Source of the DNA: Prorocentrum cordatum
Lineage: Eukaryota > Sar > Dinophyceae > Prorocentrales > Prorocentraceae
Assembly: GCA_963575745.1 (NCBI GenBank)
Contig: CAUYUJ010015016.1
Coordinates: 906,244-970,243, forward strand
Direction of reading: 5' to 3'
Length of the DNA: 64,000 bases
Part shown: piece after piece, positions 51,115 through 62,985 of the stretch
Layout of the letters: each line of letters starts with the position of its first letter
Position numbering within the stretch: the stretch's first letter is position 1
Position numbers and translations under genes: made by a program
Notes under the pieces: generated by a model
What the model saw: the letters and a program-made list of their open reading frames with translations, nothing else
Databases searched by the model: none
Told to the model about the DNA's origin: nothing

Positions 51115-52262
51115 ACCCTGCTGGACCCCCCCCCATCCCCCCCTTCCCCCCGCAACCCCCATCCCCCCCCTACCCCCCCCCCTGGAAAACCTATGGGGGG
51201 CCACTACCGGCTCGAACCCCCCCCCCTCCAGAAAACCGATGGGGGGCCACTGGTTCGACCCCCCCCTCTCCCTCCAGAAAACTAGGGGGCCACTACTGGT
51301 TCGAACCCCCAACCTCCTCCCACTCACCGACAGCAAACGACTCCCGGGTCCCCACCACAGTCCGCACCACATCCATTGTCCCACCAGCGTCCTCGCCACC
51401 GCCCTCACCACTGCCCTCGCCACTGCCCCACTGTCCCCACCACTGTCGCACTGTCCCCACACCCCTGTCCCCACACCACCGTCCCCACCACCACCGTCCC
51501 CACCACTGTCCCAGTCCCCACCACCGTCCCACTGTCCCCACTGTTCCCACCATTGTTCCCGCTGTCCCCACCAGTGCCCCCACCAGTGTCTCACTGTCCC
51601 CACTCTCCCCGCCATTGTCCCAGCACGGTCCCACTGTCTCCACTTTCCCCACGGTCCCCATCAATGTCCCACTGTCCCCACTGTTCCCACCACTGTCCCA
51701 CTGTCCCCACTGTCCCCGCCGCTGTCCCATTATGCTGTCCCACTATCTCCATTATCCCCACCACTGTCCCACTGTCTCCTCTGTCCCCGCCACTCTCCCC
51801 ACTGCGCTACTGTCCCACCACGGTTCTCACCGCCACTTTCGCCATTGACCCCAACACTACCGCCCCCACCACTGTCCCACTGTCCCCACCACTGCCCCGC
51901 TGTACCCACACCACTGTCCCCGCCACCACCGTCCCCACCACTGTCAGCACCAGTCCCACTGTCCCCACACCACTGTCCCCACCACCACCGCCCCCACCAC
52001 TGACCCAGTATCTCCACCACTGTCCATCTGTCCCGAGGAGCGGGAATCGTTTACTGACGGCGAGGGGGGGTGGGTCGAACCGGTAGCACCCCCCCCCCCC
52101 GGTTTTCGAGGAGGGGGGGGTTCGAACCGGTAGTGCCCCCCACCCTCCCTCCTTTTCATGATGGACCGGGAGGGGGGGGGTTCGAACCGTAATTACCCTC
52201 CTGGTTTTCGAGGAGAGGGGCGGGTTGGGAACCCCCAGTGACCCCCCCCCTCCGGTTTTCCG
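51115..52262. repeat. CCACTGTCC minisatellite flanked by inverted subrepeats
   Basis: The centre (about 51360-52030) is a degenerate 9-10-bp repeat, CCCCACCACTGTC. The left flank (51180-51320) has three units of the form CCAGAAAAC...GGGGGCCACTACCGG-TTCGAACCCCC. The right flank (52060-52262) has the reverse complement in about four units, GGTTTTCGAGGA...GGTTCGAACCGGTAGTGCCCCC. The block is therefore an inverted-repeat structure about 1.1 kb long. Long frames in it are repeat by-products. Confidence 0.8.
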
Positions 52263-53289
52263 CCAGCAGCGGCACAGTGAAAAAAAAAAGCAAGGACGCG
52301 TGGTAAGGACGCAAGACCCTTGGGGGCCGAAGTTGAAGTATTCTAGGCGGCAGGCAGCCAAACCCCCAAGGAACCTGAGAAACTGGCCTGCGAAAATTGC
52401 TAGGGACGGGCCGCAGAGGCTGAGGCAGGCAAGGACCCAAGGGTACCCTTGAAAAAGTCGTTTGTCCTTACTATGCGCGTTGACTGTAGAACACGCTCTT
52501 TCCATGATTACGTCTGAGCGCATGTCAACTGGCAATAACGCCTGAACGTCAACGCCCAGGGCCCGCGCCCGGAAGCAGCGCAAAGTTCAAATGACAACGT
52601 TGGTGGGGGAACGCAGGCATCAGCATCGCATATTCAGCTCCAGCACGCCGCAATCCAACGCCCACAATTCAGATAGGGGATGCGCAAGCGCCAACATCCA
52701 AGACCCCCAATATTGGATTGGGCGATAAGCAATACATGAACAACAGTGGCACGCCGACCCGATGCACGTGGAATACAACACTAAGGACGTAGGCGATGGG
52801 GAGAAACACATGGCGCATATCGGGGATGCATATACAAACCAACGCCAATTGCTCATTAGCAGGGCCAGCAGGAGCTGGGAGAAGCGACGCATAGGCCCAA
52901 GGAACATGATAGTCTCGTCTCGATCGGGGGGAACGGCGTCTCCCACCGCCTCATTCCCCCAACCCCCCCGCTCACTAGTGCGCACTGCCAGCCTCTGCGC
53001 GGCCCAAGCCCCGCTGCAATATGCATCGCGCTGGCCCGTGCGCCCTCCGACAAGCTAACTTGCACCCCCACGATGGCCGCGAGGGGAGCCCGCTCCGGCA
53101 GAGAGTCTTCTGGCGGCCGTGGCCGCCCCCCAAGGATGATCAGCCCAAGAAGCGCAGTCGTCTGGCTGCGCCGCCTGCCCACGATGGAGACAGCTGCTGC
53201 ATTTGCTTCGATCGCGGAGCCTCGGTTCAAAAATACAAGACCAAGTCGAACTGACCAGGGTGAGTTCTTCCATCGCCTAAGGTTTCTGT
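52263..53289. other. No recognisable gene
   Basis: Unique sequence with short overlapping frames and no motif seen. Confidence 0.45.
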
Positions 53290-53480
53290 CGTGCCCTGGG
53301 GGGTCTATCTAGGGGCAGCAGGCCTTCTTGGGCCTGGACTGGGGCCCTCTACAGGGGGGGAAAGGGGGGGGGGCATGGTGAATCGTTTACCCTTGGGGCC
53401 TTCTTTGGGCCCTCTTGGGGACATCATGGGGCCTTCCTGGGGACCGTTTGGGGCCGCCTGTGGCCTCCCCGGGGGGCTTT
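53290..53480. repeat. GGGGCCTTCNTGGG degenerate repeat
   Basis: About ten imperfect 10-15-bp G-rich units (GGGGCCTTCTTTGGG, GGGGCCTTCCTGGGG and similar). Confidence 0.65.
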
Positions 53481-53519
53481 GTGAGAAGGAGGGGGCATGC
53501 ATATTGCGCGCTTGTTGCG

Positions 53520-53864
53520 AGCCGAAAGGTTAAGACGCTGTTTGTCGAGTTCTACACTGCTGACGAAGAGGCGCTCCTCGCGTGCGCGGACGACGCTGGC
53601 GTTTTCGTCGACTGTTTCAGCTGCGTGGACGTGGCCCAGGCCGCCGAGAACTGCGCGGACCCGGCATTCAAAGAGAAGTGAGACAGGGCCAAGGAAGCGC
53701 GCGCGAAGCCAGACTACGTGGATTTGGCGAAACAAGAAAATTCGGCAATCACGCGTCTACACGGTCAAGGTCCACCGCAAATGGACCGCGATGAATGCCT
53801 CAGAATACGCATCAATATTCGGCACGCAGCCGCTGAAAAAAAAAAAAAAAAAAAAAAAAAAAAA

Positions 53865-53926
<62 letters not shown>

Positions 53927-54154
53927 GCGAAGAACCTCCCCACCAGCCGCGTCCCGAGCGACGCCGACCCCGCTGGCCCTCAGGAGGTGGTCGACTTGTT
54001 CACTTTGGAGGTGAACGGCCCTCTTCGGACGGCGGAGGTCGGTTACTCATTGGATAGCAGCATGGCGACCATTGCGATGGACATCGAGAAGCAGTTCTAC
54101 GCGGAGCAGGCGGGCGACACGCACAACTGGTCAATCGAAGCTACGAAGGACCAA
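53520..54154 (+). CDS. Probable exons of an intron-containing gene (unknown), 5' part
   Basis: 53525-53735 reads VKTLFVEFYTADEEALLACA, DAGVFVDCFSCVDVAQAAEN, then TGA 53679-53681 (FKEK-stop-DRAKEARAKPDYVDL). 53930-54154 reads KNLPTSRVPSDADPAG, QEVVDLFTLEVNGPLRTAEV, MATIAMDIEKQFYAEQAGD and NWSIEATKDQ. Both have natural composition in one strand sense, but a 90-bp A tract lies between them, so that interval is probably an intron or an insertion. The second block ends at 54154 just before GTTTCA, a plausible 5' splice site. I recognise no protein family. The downstream exon is at 54716. Confidence 0.5.
53836..53925 (+). repeat. Poly(A) tract, about 90 bp
   Basis: Near-pure A on plus with a single C. 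It is not followed by a target duplication that I can see and sits between two probable exons. It could be a microsatellite or a retroposed tail. Confidence 0.9.
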
Positions 54155-54715
54155 GTTTCAAGTGATTTCGACATGACAGAAAACCGGCCGCGCCAACGCA
54201 AGCGAAATCATTGCGACATTTTCCTCCTGACCCGTTCGAGGATATCGCCGAGAGGCCTCAGAGTCAGCACCTGCGACCTTCATGGAACCTGCCCCTTGGG
54301 TCGGGCACGCGGCAAAACGATCAACCCACGGCGCAGGCGCCAGTCCGCGCGGCCGAAAACCAAGCCACACCTGGCGCGTCTCCCTGGCCCAGGTGAGCAA
54401 TTCTTCGCGCGGGCCCCCCAGCGCCCCGAGGTGCTCCGCGCCCCGGGCAGGCGTGTCTCGGCAACGCCGACCTGGCCGGGCACCGCGGGCGGCCCTCCTG
54501 CCAACCGCCCCGCCCCCCGGCGGCCCCAGAATTGTTCGGGGGGGGCGCGCCGGGCCAGCCCCTCTCCCAGCTGCGCCTCGGCTCTCCCCCAGGGGGGGCA
54601 AAGCCGCCCCGTGCCCCGGGCCCTCCAGAGGCGCCCTGGGGGGAGGGCCCAGGCGCTGGCTGCGCGGATTGAAGCGGGGACCCAGTCGCCCCATCTCTGA
54701 ATTTTCCGCGCGCAG

Positions 54716-54986
54716 GCAGCGCGTGCCACGATCATTCGGGACACGCCTATCGGGTCATTCATACTTCCCTCGTGCAAGCAAAAGCTTTGGATTGCGATCC
54801 AGACCGTTGCCCTTGAAACGTTTGGGCACCGCTGGCCCTGCTCATCGGCCCAGAGCATCCGCGCGTTCGCACGACACTGCTCGTTCTGGACCACCGAGCT
54901 CGACATCGAGGAGACCCCCATCTTGGACGGCCCACTTCCACGGCGAGGTTGCAGACCTTCCTGGATCCAGCAGCGAAGCAGCAGCT
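54716..54986 (+). CDS. Probable next exon of the same gene (unknown)
   Basis: TTTTCCGCGCGCAG ends at 54715, a good 3' splice site, and the frame of the upstream exon continues in phase 0 after a 561-bp intron (54155-54715). It reads ARATIIRDTPIGSFILPSCK, KLWIAIQTVALETFGHRWP and SIRAFARHCSFWTTELDIEE. The open frame reaches TAA near 54986, but a splice donor (CGAG/GTTGCA near 54947) could end the exon earlier. Regular composition and the phase match support a real exon. The protein family is unknown. Confidence 0.48.
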
Positions 54987-56017
54987 GCTAAACACGCGCC
55001 CCGAACTTTACTCCAGCGGCGCCCAGGCTTCCCAATAGCTGCCCATGCTCTGCGCCAAGCCAGCTCAACGGCTCGCCTTCAGGCGCTGGCCAAGATCGGC
55101 ACCGCGGCAGCCCAGTCCTTGAAAAGCCGGGCCCCGCCCCCGAAACCATCGGATCCGGTTGAGCCGCGCGGCAGATTGTTCGGGAGATGGTCGTCGGGCC
55201 CCCCCCCCCTGCCGGGGGCGCCGCTCACCTGTCCGCGCGCGCGGGGAAGGGCCGTCGGCCGTCGGGGCCAGGCCTCGCCCCTCCAGCGCCCGCGCAACCT
55301 GGGGAAGAAAACCTGCCCGAACTAAACAAGTTGAGTCAAATGTCTCCGCGACAACTTGCGCAGTCTGCCCGCGGACCAAGCTTGCCTGTCTCCGTTTCTT
55401 CGAAATTCCTGCGTTGGGCCTGCGAGAGGAACCGCCAGCCCCTTGGTCCTGGCTGGGCGTCCGCGCCGGCGGTCGGAGGCCGCGCGCGGACTGCCGCGAC
55501 CGCCCCAGGAGGGTTGGAGCTGACCATGCTGTTTGACGAAATTCTCAAGCCCAGGGCGCCGCACCGTCGCGCGCAGCGCCGCGCCGCGGCGGCAATGCCT
55601 TGCGCGACTGAGCATTATTGCTCGATCGCGCGCGGGGAAATGTCATCGATGCATCTCTGTGCACCTGCGCGTTTCCCAAACAAGTGCAATCCACGAACCG
55701 CCGGCCAGAGAACAAGCCCGTCGATGTCCACGCTCCGGGGGCGTCCTGCAAGGAGCTCGCCGGCGGCGCGAAGGCCCCGAGACAAATCCAGCCCCTCGGA
55801 CCCCCCAGGGCCGTGACGCAGGCAGAGCCCAATAAAGAAATGACTCACAGCGTGGAGCTCCCCACATGCGCATCCTCTCCCGCCCGGATCGTCTAGGCGC
55901 GAGGCATTCGAACATAAGCGGGCTTGAATATTGGCAGGCCCGGATTGAATCTAAGCGCGCATGAATATGTACGCGAATGAGCCTCAGTAGTTCGAGTGAG
56001 TCTCCGCGCGAGTCTGA
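54987..56017. other. No gene model; may contain further exons or intron
   Basis: GC-rich sequence with overlapping frames on both strands. A plus-strand stretch at 55330-55430 (ATTCAVCPRTKLACLRFFE) might be an exon; not supported further. Confidence 0.35.
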
Positions 56018-57252
56018 TTATGTCCAAGCGTAGGATGTGCGCACAAACGCGTCGGCGGCCCGATCATGACTGAGCGGGGCTGCGCGACCCCTCCCTCCAT
56101 GATGAAGCAAGGAATTGGGATGCTCGCGCATCGCATGGCGGATCGGCAAGTTTCCCATGGCCCGCTGCAGAGCGACAGCGTTCGTGGCGACGCGGCGCTG
56201 GGCGAGCAGAGCGCAGGCTGCTGCTCTCAGGAGGGAGACAAAGAAATCTGGCAGTTGACCTCCTGCCAGCTCGTCCGCATTCGCCGTTACTAGGTCGACG
56301 TATCTGATCGGCGTCAGGCCGTCGATGTACTCGTCCTGGTCAAGCGCCACGGCGCCGCCACGGCGCCGCCGGCATTGCGGTGCCGGCGCACCCCGCAAAT
56401 AAGTGAACTCGTCGCAGTCACCATTTTCACCTCGCGCGGTGCTTCACCTTGCTGCTGCATCTCAGTAGTGGTCCTGCCCTGCAGAAGGCCCCCCCCACGT
56501 CCACGGCGACGCAGACCCAGTCTGGGCGACGCGCCGCCTCCGAGGACAGCGCGCGCTGTGACGCGCGTTTCGCTGCCCCCGCGAACGTCTCCAAGGCCCC
56601 GGCGCCCATGTCGCGGAAGCCTCTGAGCGCCGCGTGGCGCCAGATGATCCTCGCGGTCTCGCTGTCGGGCCCCTTCCAGTTTTTCCACCTGACGACGCGC
56701 CTGGAGTCCACGACACCTCGGGCGCCCTGGAGCGGTCGCGTCTCGAAGCGTTTGAACTTGACCCAGATGGTGAGATCCTTGAGGATGGCCGCTGCTACCT
56801 TCGACAACCTGGACACTTCTTTGTTGGTCAGGAGGTCGGCGTCGCGCTTGATGACCGCCGTCTTGACGGCGGAGTGCACTTCGCGCCGTTTTCCAAGAAT
56901 ATTTGGCAACATGGTTGCCGGACGATTCCTCGTTGAAGCTCAGGGATGCTTCGCGCACCCTTGGGTCCAGGTACAACTCCACATGTCATCCTCCTTCGTC
57001 CTCCTCCTCTAGCGTGGCTTACTTATCCAAAGCGGCACCGCGCAGGTAATAGCGGTACTGCGCGCGCGTGCCCTGACGCTGGCGCTGCGTCTCGAGGCGC
57101 TGGGGCCACTCGCGTGGCCGGCGGCCAAATCGGGCCGCAGCGAGATCGACAGCAGCGTAGATCATCAGCTGGCTGTCGTCGCTCTCCAATTCCTCCATCT
57201 CCTGGGTCAAGTCCTCTGCCCCTTCGACTTCGCGCCAATCTGCCAATGTCAC
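56018..57252 (-). pseudogene. Decayed copia-type Pol fragment (RT)
   Basis: 57252-57019 reads ADWREVEGAEDLTQEMEELE and RFGRRPREWPQRLETQRQRQ. Across TAA 57019-57021 and a TGA near 56988 comes YLDPRVREASLSFNEESSGN. Then 56912-56427 reads REVHSAVKTAVIKRDADLLT, TIWVKFKRFETRPLQGARGV, ARIIWRHAALRGFRDM and AVDVGGAFC, the start of a dinoflagellate-type copia RT with the first catalytic Asp. The middle, including any YVDD box, is deleted. 56398-56018 resumes with DQDEYIDGLTPIRYVDL and RRVATNAVALQRAMGNLP, the connection region. Frameshifts and the deletion make it non-functional. It is a different lineage from the two elements at 16-50 kb. Confidence 0.75.
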
Positions 57253-58260
57253 CTGCTGGATGTGGCCAGGAACGTCGCTGCCGGCGGTGTCCTCGGGTAT
57301 AGCCGACAGTGCTGGTTGGGGATCCTCCCTCAGCGGTGCCTGGGTGCGTCCTCTGGAACGTCGGTGACATAGTCATCGAGCGCCCCATCTGGACATTGTC
57401 CTGCGTCTGCTGCCGTACCCGAAGGTCCCATGGATCGGTTTTTGGAGCCATGATATCAGGGATCCAAAATGATTTAACGGATCCATGCTTCATTTACGAA
57501 TCCATTTTCATCGATGGATCAATTTCACAATGTTCCAATTGAGGTAAATGTCCTTGCTTTTGTTGAGATCCATCGTGTTTGATTTTGCAATTCGGGCACG
57601 TCTGCGAGCGGGGCAGTCTTATACTATCGCATGTCACATGTGCCGCGTGAATCATTCAAATTCCCTCCTCCTTTCCCTTCCTCCTCCTCCTCCTCCTCCT
57701 CCTCTTCCTCCTCCTCCTGCAGTCCCTATATCCTACTCCTCCGCCTCCCTTTGATACCCCATTCGGCGACGGGGCTCGCGTTCTTGGCCTGGTGCACGCC
57801 CCCCTCTCCCAGCGCGGCGGGAGAGGCAAAATCCTAACTAGATCAACGGGGCATGGGGGAAGGGATCTAAGATTGGTTCGGGGATTGCCTTCAAAGGGTT
57901 CCTCTCACCTCAGGGGCAACGTGAGGGGGGATTAGGCATAGAGGGGGGTGCATCGACCAATCGCCCACCGATCGCCGATACGGGCCCGATAGCCCCAACC
58001 TGCCCAGGAACGCTCTGATTCACTGTCGAGGGCCTATCGCCGATGTATCGGCGATGCATGGTCAATTCCAGGTCGATGTGACCACCCTTATGCCAGTTCC
58101 CCCCGATCGTTGCCCCTCAGAACCAGTCTTTGGCTCGGTATCGGATTTGCTTCTCCTCGCCAGCAGCGGCAACGATGCCCCTCGGAAACGAGGACGAAGA
58201 CGACGGCTCGCGCTGGGAAGGCGGCCCGGCTGGGATCACCAAGGCGCTAAGCAATGCCGG
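57253..58260. other. No recognisable gene; (CTC)n tract and a 20-bp inverted repeat
   Basis: A (CTC)n microsatellite lies at about 57680-57720. ATCGCCGATGTATCGGCGAT (9-bp arms) is at about 58037-58056. No convincing coding sequence. Confidence 0.5.
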
Positions 58261-58269
58261 GGGAATGGT

Positions 58270-58700
58270 GGGAAATACTCAAAAGGGAATGAGCAGGGGG
58301 AGGGGGATGATGCGGAGGATGCCGATGTGGATGGGTTTAAAAGGGGTGAGGTGAGGAGGAAGGGCGACAGGAGGAGGAGGAGCAGCAGGAACAGGAGAAG
58401 CAGGAGGAGCGGATGAGTTGGAGCAGAGCGAGTTCCCCCCCTTCCTGCCGCGTCAGGCGCTACTACCACATGTGAATAAGGGAAGGGCGGGGAAAAACAG
58501 GGAATGAGCAGGGGGAGGGGGATGACGCGGAGGATGCCAAAGAGGATGGGTGAAAAGGCGGTGGGGCGAGGAGGAAGGGTGCAAGGAGGATGAAAAGGAG
58601 GAAGAGCAGGAGCAGGAGGAGCAGGAAGAGGGGGAGGAGCTGGATCTGAGAGAGTTCCTCCCGTCGCGTCAGGCGCTACTACCATATGTGAGTATATCCA
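58270..58700. repeat. About 215-bp tandem duplication
   Basis: GAATGAGCAGGGGGAGGGGG and GCGTCAGGCGCTACTACCA each occur twice, 214-216 bp apart (58287/58502 and 58451/58666 approximately), with GGA-rich sequence between. Confidence 0.75.
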
Positions 58701-59079
58701 GAAAATGGCTCGTGTACCCCACGAACCTACGCATGGGCAGCGTCAGCGTCGAGAGTTTAGCTGAAGTGGGGTGAAGGGAGTGGAGGTGGCATGAGTGCCC
58801 TTTGTTGCCTCGCCCCTTCCCGCTGTCCCCTTCCCCCCCATGAGGTGTGCATGTGGTTTACATGTGCACATGTGCATGCACACGCTTGTCTACGTCTACA
58901 TATACATATATACATCTGCAACAGGCCGCCGCACAGGGCGATGCTGCCGAAAGACGTGACTCGACAGATGAGCCAACCACCTGGGGGTGCCCATCCCCCT
59001 CGTCACTCCTGGTCGCCACGGCTGGGCCCTCGCCGCCACGTGAAAAAAACGGCATGGGGAAGAGATAACTGGACTGCGC
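58701..59079. other. No recognisable gene
   Basis: Contains an alternating ACATGTGCACATGTGCATGC tract near 58860. Otherwise unremarkable. Confidence 0.5.
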
Positions 59080-61403
59080 GTCATCCGGTACCCCAATGAA
59101 TGTGCACAGGAGTGCCCCTGAATGTTTCCTGGGAAACGTCCTGCGTCGGCCATTCGCTGCTTCGCTGCGAAGCAGCACCCAAAATCGAACCACTGGCCCA
59201 GTGGCCTGTCGAGCGCACCTGGTGACGGCTGTCACGGGGAGGCTCAGTGGGCCCGCGTCCAGAAGCAGGAGCAAGATCAATCACCGCACTAGACAGAGAA
59301 GGAGGAGAGGATGGGAAAAACACTGCAGCTGAACGCCGCCACGCACATGCAACAAACGCATGTATCCGAGAGGTGGTGCGGAGACGAACTTCAAAGTGCT
59401 GCTCGGGACTGGCCGGGGTGCCCAGACGGCGGGAGCTGTGAAGCAAAACAAAACAGCACCACAAGCTAAGAACAATACGCTAGACAACACTGGCGACGGT
59501 GAGGGCAGGAAGGAGAGGAGCCAGGGATAATCCTCAGGAAGCCAAGCCGACGAAATAAATAAATGACCGAGTCAGCATTTGAATAGAGAAGCGAGACGGG
59601 GACAACAAGAGCAGTGTTCAACAGAGTCAAGATCTTCATCACCATCGTCTGGACATCCCATGACACAGCCTGCGGGACGGGACTTAATTTTCCTGGACGC
59701 ATAAAGTCCCCGGCACCAGAAGCGCAAAGTTCCTACTATGAGGCACGGTTGTGCTTTCGAGATGACAGCAAACGAATTCGAAAAGAAACGGTCCATGCAT
59801 TCAAAAATCACGCTTGGGAACCATGCGACAACGCGACGGAAGAGACTATGGCGCGGGTTTTCTCGGGACGACAGCGCGAGAGTAGCCACTCGTAAAAACA
59901 TTGAGAGACGAAGGGATGCCGTGGAACCAGCAATACAAGGAACGCGTTTAAAACAGAAAATTCGTCTTCCACCACCCACACCGCACACGATACATGATAT
60001 GAACATCATCGTGCTCAAGATTCTGAAGATGCTCAAGCACCGCCCCCATCGTATGATTCATAAGCATGTATCGTAAATATGTCGCACGAGAGAAGCATGC
60101 GAGGTATTGGAACCCGATGGGGAGGTGAAGTTGGCGAAGTTGGGTACAGAGGACATAGCTGAGTGCATTGCGCGGCCCTGCCGTGAGGAACATGACCGAC
60201 TCACGATAGCAGCTCATCAACGTTTTCGACGCAGGGTGCAGCTGGAGAATGAAACCGAAGACCGAAAAACAAATAACCCGTAACGCAACAATAGATCTCG
60301 TAACCCCAAATCCTAGGTGACGAGTAACACCCGCACGAGCACGAAACTTCACGCGCGCCTCACTCCACGCATTCTGTTGCGCAAGTGGGCCAATGGAGAT
60401 GCCAAAGTACTTCGCACTCTCGACTACCTGCAGGTGCTTAGAGTCGCCGTCGAGAACAGCAACAGATGCGCGAACGAAGCCGCGGTCGATCTCACCAACG
60501 AGCAGGATCTGGCATTTCTCGCAGCGCAGACTGAGGCCCGCGATTTTCTCAAGCAAACACAGTTCTTGCCAAATGGGTCACAGAGACGAGAACATACGCA
60601 CCATGCCGAAATAGAAATCGCCCGCGCAGGCCAAAGTCCGATCGACGTGCCGAGGCAGAGATGCATCGGCCAAACGAAAAAAAAAATCGGCCGCAAGAAC
60701 GAATGACAGCAAACTGGACAGACGGCCCTGCTTCACCCCACTCCCCGTCGGGATAGCCGCACGCCCCCCCCCCCCCCCCCCCCCGGAACAATCGCGGCAG
60801 GTTGCCCCTGGCACCATAAAATGAGGGGGGAAAAAGAAAAAGAAAAAAAGAAGCATATTAGGACAAAGCCCCACGGCATGCAAGACACGCAACAGCCAGG
60901 AGATGCCCAAGGAGGGGGGAGCAACATTGAAATCTGCGAGCAACAGGCCTGCGCCCCCGTTTGCACGGGCGCGTCCTTCGAGGGCCCACGCTTCAGTACC
61001 GACGATGTTCGTGATCGCGTCCCGCCCTTTATGCATGTTTGAGCTGATTCAACAGAACGCGATGAGTTAACAGCGACAAGAATCGACGTCGCACCTGCCA
61101 ATATGTTGATGTTCGCGCCGCCCATGCTCAACAGGCGGGCGTCTTCCGGACTTCGAACAACCGGAAACCCACAATCCCGATCGCTCGAACCTTCGGGGGG
61201 GGGGGGGGCATCAAGCCGCGGCGCATCGATGGCAGAAAGCTTGAAACAATACCATCAAAGAAGCAAATATAAACGCCGCACAGAGCACGAGCAGCAGCAG
61301 GTGCCTTCCACGCACCATAAGGAATGTCGTCAGGCCCAGGCATCCTATGGCAGCGAGCACAGACATATTCGCAAGATTGAGGATGCGAAACTTGCCTATC
61401 CAT
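59080..61403 (-). pseudogene. LINE reverse transcriptase and C-terminal Cys/His region, decayed
   Basis: Reading leftward: MPGPDDIPYGAWKAPAAARA (61350-61290, the pre-RT block) and GLLLADFNVAPPSLGISW (RT motif A, degraded around the Asp). Then TGSGVKQGRLSSLLSFVLA (motif B) and CEKCQILLVGEIDRG with VVESAKYFGISIGPLAQQNAW (thumb), VALRVICFSVFGFILQL, and AGCVMGCPDDGDEDLDSVEHCSCCP (Cys/His knuckle near 59640). The YADD box is not readable (DFYFGMVRM in its place). C- and G-runs at 60764-60784 and 61196-61209, and several frame changes, add to the damage. Coding similarity fades below about 59250. Same general family as the LINE at 2-1326, but not the same copy. Confidence 0.78.
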
Positions 61404-62377
61404 CGAAGGGCCTCAGTGAGCTTCTGGACATGGCTGGGCGCCTCAAACAACAGGGTACGATCAAGTTCCTCGGGGGCAAAAACACGGGGCCAGCGCGCCT
61501 GCAGAACCTCCGCGGAGCGCGCGAGAGACTCCCAGGGCGGCCCCGTCTCATCGCAGATGCAGGAAGTGCATGAGCGGCTCCGATAGCGCCTCCAGAGGGC
61601 TCGATAACGCTGAACAATCGCAGGCAAGTTTTTCTCGGCGGCCTCAGAGGCAACGGAGCGTTCAATCTCCATCGCTTCTGCTCTAGAAGTTGAGACTGGA
61701 TAGATCGAACCATTGAGCGGAGGCCATTCAGGTTCGCGCATGCACAAGGAGCCACGAAAGTAAACGCGCAGCGCAGGGCACGACTTATGAACAGCAGCCA
61801 CCACCCACCCCCTCCTCATCCTCACCCCCCGCAGAGCACACATTGCCCAAAGGCGCGCGAGTTCCAGAGACTCGGCCGGCAGCAGCGACTTCAAAACATA
61901 ACGAATAAATTGCGCGGAGACAAACATAAGCGCCTTGACCGCCTCGAGACGGCCACGCTCAGAAATGCTCGGTGCATTCGCGTCAAACTTAACAATGGGG
62001 GCTCGAGATGGGGGGCAAAAGCAAGATGACAAGCAACGCGCCCGGGGATCGCGGGGTGCTCGGCGGGGGGAGGAACGGCGAAGAGTTAGCAAAGACGGGG
62101 ACGCGGTCGCTCGAAGCTTTGGCCGCGAGGCGGCCCGCAACGCCGCCTCGGACATCAGAAACCTTCGAACAGGCCCGGGGCAAGGTAGAGTAGATACGGC
62201 CCAGCCGCGACGCGCACTTAATAACCCCATCCCTGACCTCCCTCCGCGCGTGGTCTTCCTGATCAAGCTCGGCAGCCGCGAGGGGGGGGGCGCCGCGGGG
62301 TGCCCCGGGGCGCGCGCGATCCCCGGGAAGCCAGCTGCCGTCACCTTGCACCCCCCCTCTTCCTCAATGGCGAATTT
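61404..62377 (-). pseudogene. LINE linker between endonuclease and RT
   Basis: An open minus frame (KALMFVSAQFIRYVLKSLLP, AVHKSCPALRVYFRGSLCMR, PPLNGSIYPVSTSRAEAMEI, WPRVFAPEELDRTLLFEAP) continues into the pre-RT block after a frame change near 61400. The length fits the usual helical linker of LINE ORF2 proteins; no catalytic motif is expected. Confidence 0.6.
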
Positions 62378-62974
62378 TCATTCCCCAGGCAACAAACAAT
62401 GGGGGGCTCGCGACGCCTCCACAGCAGCGCGCGCTGACTTCAGAGAGACAAAGTAGGTCGCGATCGCGTCACTCGCGTTCGGCAAGTGAAGATTGAAAGC
62501 CGCCAGGTTACCCGAAGGGCGAACGCAGGTAATCCGTAGAACACGACCGGCGCGAATTTCTCGACGAACGCTAGAAAGGAGTAACTCAATAATGCTCGGT
62601 CCCAAGACAGTGACCACACCACCTTCTCTCTGATAGTCCTCAAATACAGAGAGACCGACGTTGTGCCCCGGGCGGGGCCCATCCAGCCCCCTGAGGAGCT
62701 CTCCGATATCACCGCAATGACCGCGCGTCCCCTGGGCACAAGCGATCTGGAACTTACGCGAAAGAGATAGGAGGGACTGGCATCTAGCGCGCAAGCACCA
62801 AGAGGAATTGCAAACGCTGCCAGGGAGACCACGGGCGTTCCAACAGCAGACTGAGAAGGGCGCGCACGGGGAGAAAGGAAGAACATCGGGGGGGAAGGAA
62901 GACTCATAATCGCCATTGTCGTCGACCTTGCAAACGGGAAGATCAGATGGAAAAGTGATCTTGACATCGCACAA
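62378..62974 (-). pseudogene. LINE AP-endonuclease domain, decayed
   Basis: FSVCCWNARGLPG (the N-terminal Asn box), FQIACAQGTRGHCGDI (the strand that normally ends QE-T; the catalytic Glu is replaced by Gly here), NVGLSVFEDYQREGGVVTVLG, and LRITCVRPSGNLAAFNLHLP (the N-x-H-L box) mark an exonuclease-endonuclease-phosphatase domain. The Glu loss and the absent final SDH box imply inactivity. Confidence 0.72.
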
Positions 62975-62985
62975 CAGACTGCAAG

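Noticed and set aside
51290-51310. GGTTCGAACC as part of a tRNA T-arm
   Set aside because: No acceptor, D-arm or anticodon arm could be found at the right distance; the motif is repeated as part of a C/G-rich subunit.
51041-52086. Pro/Thr/Cys-rich frames over the CCACTGTCC repeat
   Set aside because: Repeat by-product, open on both strands.
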